Shown here: in pieces, positions 15,553 to 17,303 of the stretch
How positions within the stretch are numbered: the first letter of the stretch is position 1
How the letters are laid out: each line of letters begins with the position of its first letter
Source of the DNA: JBBDWJ01 sp040902925
Lineage (GTDB): Bacteria; Acidobacteriota; Terriglobia; Bryobacterales; UBA6623
Direction of reading: 5' to 3'
Length of the DNA: 17,303 nucleotides
Assembly: GCA_040902925.1 (NCBI GenBank)
Contig: JBBDWJ010000245.1
Coordinates: forward strand, 1 to 17,303
Notes under the pieces: model-generated
Databases searched by the model: none
What the model was told of the DNA's origin: nothing
What the model saw: only the letters and a program-made list of their open reading frames with translations
Position numbers and translations under genes: made by a program

Positions 15553-15582
15553 AAGAGGCCCCCGAAAATTCGGAGGCCTCTT
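15553..15582 (-). terminator. Strong hairpin, probable terminator of the candidate small RNA
   Basis: AAGAGGCC (15553-15560) pairs with GGCCTCTT (15575-15582). After one mismatch, CCGA (15562-15565) pairs with TCGG (15570-15573) around a 4-base loop. The stem is nearly symmetric, so it could work in both directions. The sequence after it on the minus strand (CCATGTTTA) is only moderately T-rich. Confidence 0.55.
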
Positions 15583-15720
15583 GAAAATCCAACCTAATCG
15601 GACCTCTTGGTTATCCCTGCACTTGGGCGGGGACCCTTGCGGGTGGGGTCAGCGCGCACAGCCAAAGGCCGCTCCGTTTATACGCTGACACTACCATGAT
15701 AACCCGCTCAGGCCGGGAGC
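15553..15720 (-). ncRNA. Candidate structured small RNA, unassigned family
   Basis: This stretch folds into a closed multibranch structure. The closing stem pairs GGTTATC (15609-15615) with GATAACC (15698-15704), extended across an internal loop by CCT/AGG and CGG/CCG (15599-15605 with 15710-15715). Inside are a small hairpin, ACCC/GGGT (15633-15644), and a longer arm, GTCAGCG/CGCTGAC (15648-15654 with 15683-15689), capped by a hairpin at 15659-15671. Two details favour the minus strand: the small hairpin loop becomes GCAA, a GNRA tetraloop, and a C/A mismatch in the capping stem becomes a G-U pair. A promoter-like pair lies just upstream on that strand and a strong hairpin closes the 3' end, for a transcript near 165 nt. 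I see no RNase P, tmRNA or SRP signature; 6S RNA is neither supported nor excluded. Confidence 0.45.
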
Positions 15721-15726
15721 GCAAGG

Positions 15727-15755
15727 ATGATGTTTTCTCGGGTCGACCTTGTCAG
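15727..15755 (-). promoter_or_regulatory. Possible promoter of the candidate small RNA
   Basis: On the minus strand, CTGACA (15755-15750) and CATCAT (15732-15727) are exactly 17 bases apart, matching consensus at five and four of six positions. Transcription would begin near 15720, just outside the closing stem of the predicted RNA fold. Confidence 0.4.
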
Positions 15756-15801
15756 CCCGCCATCTTCCCTCGACAACCATCTTAGAATCAACACATTTGA
15801 G

Positions 15802-15839
15802 GGCATGGCTCGACAGGAGCTTCCCAGGGCGCCCATGCC
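15802..15839 (-). terminator. Inverted repeat downstream of nqrF, possible terminator
   Basis: GGCATGG (15802-15808) and CCATGCC (15833-15839) pair perfectly about 22 bases after the nqrF stop. The loop is long (24 bases) and contains the self-complementary GGGCGCCC. No T-run follows, only TCAAATGTGTTGATT. It may stabilise or end the nqrF message. Confidence 0.35.
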
Positions 15840-15861
15840 GTAGACGCGTCCTCGTCGATCC

Positions 15862-17091
15862 CTACCCGCCGAAATCGTCGAAGGCGATGTTTTCGGGCTC
15901 GACTCCGAGGCCGTCGAGCGTTTTGAAGCAGGCCGTCATCATCGGCGGCGGCCCGCACATGTAGTACTCGATATCTTCGGGCGCCGGATGGTCTTTGAGG
16001 TAGTTTTCGTAGAGCACCTGGTGGATGAAGCCGGTGTAGCCGGTCCAGTTGTCTTCGGGCAGCGGCTCCGAGAGCGCCAGGTACCATTTGAAGTTGGGGT
16101 TCTCGGCTTGAATCTCGTTAAAGTCGTTGACGTAGAAAGCCTCGCGCAGGCTGCGGGCGCCGTACCAGAACGAGACTTTCCGCTTGCTGCTCAAGCGGCG
16201 GAACTGATCGAAAATGTGCGAGCGCATCGGCGCCATGCCCGCGCCGCCGCCGATGAACACCATCTCGTTGTCGGTGTCTTTCGCGAAAAACTCGCCGAAC
16301 GGGCCGGCGATCTCGACCTCGTCGCCTGGCTTGAGGCCAAAGATGTAAGACGACATCTTGCCCGGCGGAGTCCCCTTGGGCGCGCGCGGCGGTGGCGTCG
16401 CGACGCGCACGTTCAGCATGATGATGCCTTCTTCCTCGGGGTAGTTCGCCATCGAATAGGCGCGCTGGACGGGCTCGTCAACCTTGGAGACGATATCCCA
16501 GAGTTTAAACTTGTCCCAGTCTTCGCGGAACTTCTCGGCGACCTGGAAGTCTTTGTAGGAAACCGTATGCGGCGGCGCGGCGATTTGAATGTAGCCGCCG
16601 GCGCGGAACGGCACGGCTTCGCCGGGCGGCAACTCGAGCACCAGCTCTTTGATAAACGTCGCGACGTTGTTGTTGGAGCGCACCTTGCACATCCAGCGCC
16701 GCACTTCGAACACTTCGGCCGGCAGGCGAATCTTCATGTCCTGCTTGACCTTGACCTGGCAGGAAAGCCGGCAGCCCTCGCGCGCCTCGCCGCGCGTGAT
16801 GTGGCTGGTCTCGGTCGGCAGCATCGCGCCGCCGCCCTCCATCACATCGACCTTGCAGACGCCGCAACTGCCCTTGCCGCCGCAAGCCGAGGGCACGAAG
16901 ATTTTCTGTTCGGCCAGCGCGCCAAGCAGAGTCCCGCCCGTGGGGACGAGAATCGGCTTGCCGGCGTCGTCATTAACAATGATGCTGACCTCGCCACCGG
17001 CCACCAGCCGTTTTTTGGCGAACATCAGCACCATCACCAACGAGAGGATCACGAAGGTGAACATGAAGACGCCGAGTGCTACCGTTTCCAT
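15862..17091 (-). CDS. nqrF: Na+-translocating NADH:quinone reductase subunit F
   Basis: The NADH-oxidising subunit of the sodium-pumping NADH:quinone reductase, 409 residues, very close in length and motif order to the Vibrio protein. One transmembrane helix (about 4-24) anchors it. The ferredoxin domain binds a 2Fe-2S cluster through Cys70, Cys76, Cys79 and Cys111 (ACGGKGSCGVC, then LSCQV), the same positions as in Vibrio. The FAD-binding motif is RAYSMANYPEE (210-220). The NADH domain has FIGGGAGMAPMRSHIFDQ near 285, and YYMCGPPPMM near 380. It ends in the conserved FDDFGG, so it is complete. Electrons pass NADH, FAD, 2Fe-2S, then to the other subunits. nqrF normally closes an nqrABCDEF operon; here 212 upstream bases hold only repeats, so nqrE is either beyond the window edge or absent. 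The ATG has AAGGAA about 10 bases upstream. Confidence 0.97.
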   Translation of the reverse strand: METVALGVFMFTFVILSLVMVLMFAKKRLVAGGEVSIIVNDDAGKPILVPTGGTLLGALAEQKIFVPSACGGKGSCGVCKVDVMEGGGAMLPTETSHITRGEAREGCRLSCQVKVKQDMKIRLPAEVFEVRRWMCKVRSNNNVATFIKELVLELPPGEAVPFRAGGYIQIAAPPHTVSYKDFQVAEKFREDWDKFKLWDIVSKVDEPVQRAYSMANYPEEEGIIMLNVRVATPPPRAPKGTPPGKMSSYIFGLKPGDEVEIAGPFGEFFAKDTDNEMVFIGGGAGMAPMRSHIFDQFRRLSSKRKVSFWYGARSLREAFYVNDFNEIQAENPNFKWYLALSEPLPEDNWTGYTGFIHQVLYENYLKDHPAPEDIEYYMCGPPPMMTACFKTLDGLGVEPENIAFDDFGG

Positions 17092-17117
17092 TTCCCGAGT
17101 GTTCCTTATTCGATTCG

Positions 17118-17210
17118 CTAACCGGAAATTTGCTAACCCGAAAGCTCACTAACCCGAAAGTTCGCTAGCCCCCAAGTTCGCCAGCCCGAAGTTCGCTAGC
17201 CCGAAGTTCT
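17118..17210. repeat. Degenerate tandem repeat, about six copies of a 15-16 base unit
   Basis: The unit CTAACCCGAAAGTTCG recurs with drift (CTAACCGGAAATTTG, CTAGCCCCCAAGTTCG, CCAGCCCGAAGTTCG, CTAGCCCGAAGTTCT). Copies nearest nqrF have CTAAC, distal ones CTAGC. It lies directly upstream of the nqrF start on the minus strand, where a promoter or the nqrE-nqrF junction would be expected. It codes for nothing. Confidence 0.8.
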
Positions 17211-17243
17211 CCGACCGAGGTCCGTTCTCGCGCCGCGCTCTCA

Positions 17244-17289
17244 GCCCCGCAGGGGCGGCATGCCAGTAGCCCGGGGCGCAAGCCCCGGG
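17244..17289. repeat. Double-hairpin dispersed repeat
   Basis: Two perfect stem-loops lie 13 bases apart: GCCCC/GGGGC around GCA (17244-17256), and CCCGGGGC/GCCCCGGG around GCAA (17270-17289). The combination of a CCCCGCAGGGG hairpin, a GGCATGCCAGTAG linker and a CCGGGGCGCAAGCCCCGG hairpin resembles dispersed two-hairpin repeats common in acidobacterial and planctomycete genomes (from memory, not searched). The element may continue past the window edge. Confidence 0.65.
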
Positions 17290-17303
17290 TTCGGGAGCGC
17301 CTT

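Noticed and set aside
15553..15720. Assignment of the structured region to RNase P, tmRNA, SRP RNA or 6S RNA
   Set aside because: No diagnostic conserved motifs of RNase P, tmRNA or SRP RNA are visible and the length is wrong for the first two; a 6S assignment needs a covariance search.
15988..17121. 377-codon open frame on the plus strand
   Set aside because: Antisense shadow of nqrF, which is unambiguous.
17118..17210. Tandem units as a CRISPR array
   Set aside because: The 15-16 base units are contiguous, degenerate and lack spacers.
17270..17289. CCCGGGGC/GCCCCGGG hairpin as a transcription terminator
   Set aside because: It has no T-run on either side and is paired with a second hairpin in a pattern of dispersed repeats, so a repeat is the better reading.

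Overview
The window looks like chromosomal DNA from a GC-rich acidobacterium, most likely near Solibacter/Bryobacter. This is judged by gene content only: two PadR regulator plus ADOP-type ABC permease pairs, a very large Oar-like TonB-dependent receptor, a Tat-exported SMP-30/gluconolactonase-like protein and several dispersed palindromic repeats. Coding density is high. I see no rRNA, tRNA, CRISPR array, transposase or phage gene.

Layout. (1) 146-2506 (+) encodes a FadN-like 3-hydroxyacyl-CoA dehydrogenase/enoyl-CoA hydratase for fatty acid beta-oxidation. It is convergent with (2) an orphan ExeA-type AAA ATPase at 2584-3777 (-). (3) A 357-base gap leads to a 977-residue outer-membrane receptor at 4135-7068 (+). 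(4) Next is a PadR regulator (7183-7545, +) with a clear promoter, an operator-like palindrome and a 20-base tandem duplication of its -35 region. It is coupled to an ADOP permease whose N-terminal prefix lies in a different frame from the rest, so the gene carries a frameshift (7550-10251). (5) A second PadR-ADOP operon (13346 to 10348, -) points towards the first. Its permease has a different prefix domain and its promoter a different palindrome. (6) An SMP-30-like periplasmic enzyme lies at 13694-14773 (-). (7) A small conserved-looking protein of unknown function, less GC-rich than its neighbours, lies at 14935-15471 (+). (8) 15472-15861 has no gene but is rich in structure: an isolated GGCTAAAGCC-type hairpin and a probable small RNA on the minus strand with promoter, multibranched fold and terminal hairpin. 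(9) nqrF, the NADH-oxidising subunit of the sodium-pumping NADH:quinone reductase, lies at 15862-17091 (-). Upstream of it are degenerate tandem repeats and a double-hairpin dispersed repeat running to the window edge.

How the genes work together. Each PadR probably represses its own operon, so the two ADOP permeases would be induced separately. ADOP permeases carry no ATPase, so a MacB/LolD-like ATPase encoded elsewhere, or none, must serve them. The receptor, the SMP-30-like enzyme and the permeases all act at the envelope, but nothing in the sequence ties them into one pathway. FadN and NqrF are core metabolism; their usual partners (thiolase and acyl-CoA dehydrogenase; NqrA-E) are not in the window. 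The candidate small RNA at 15553-15720 is the most likely undescribed element here.
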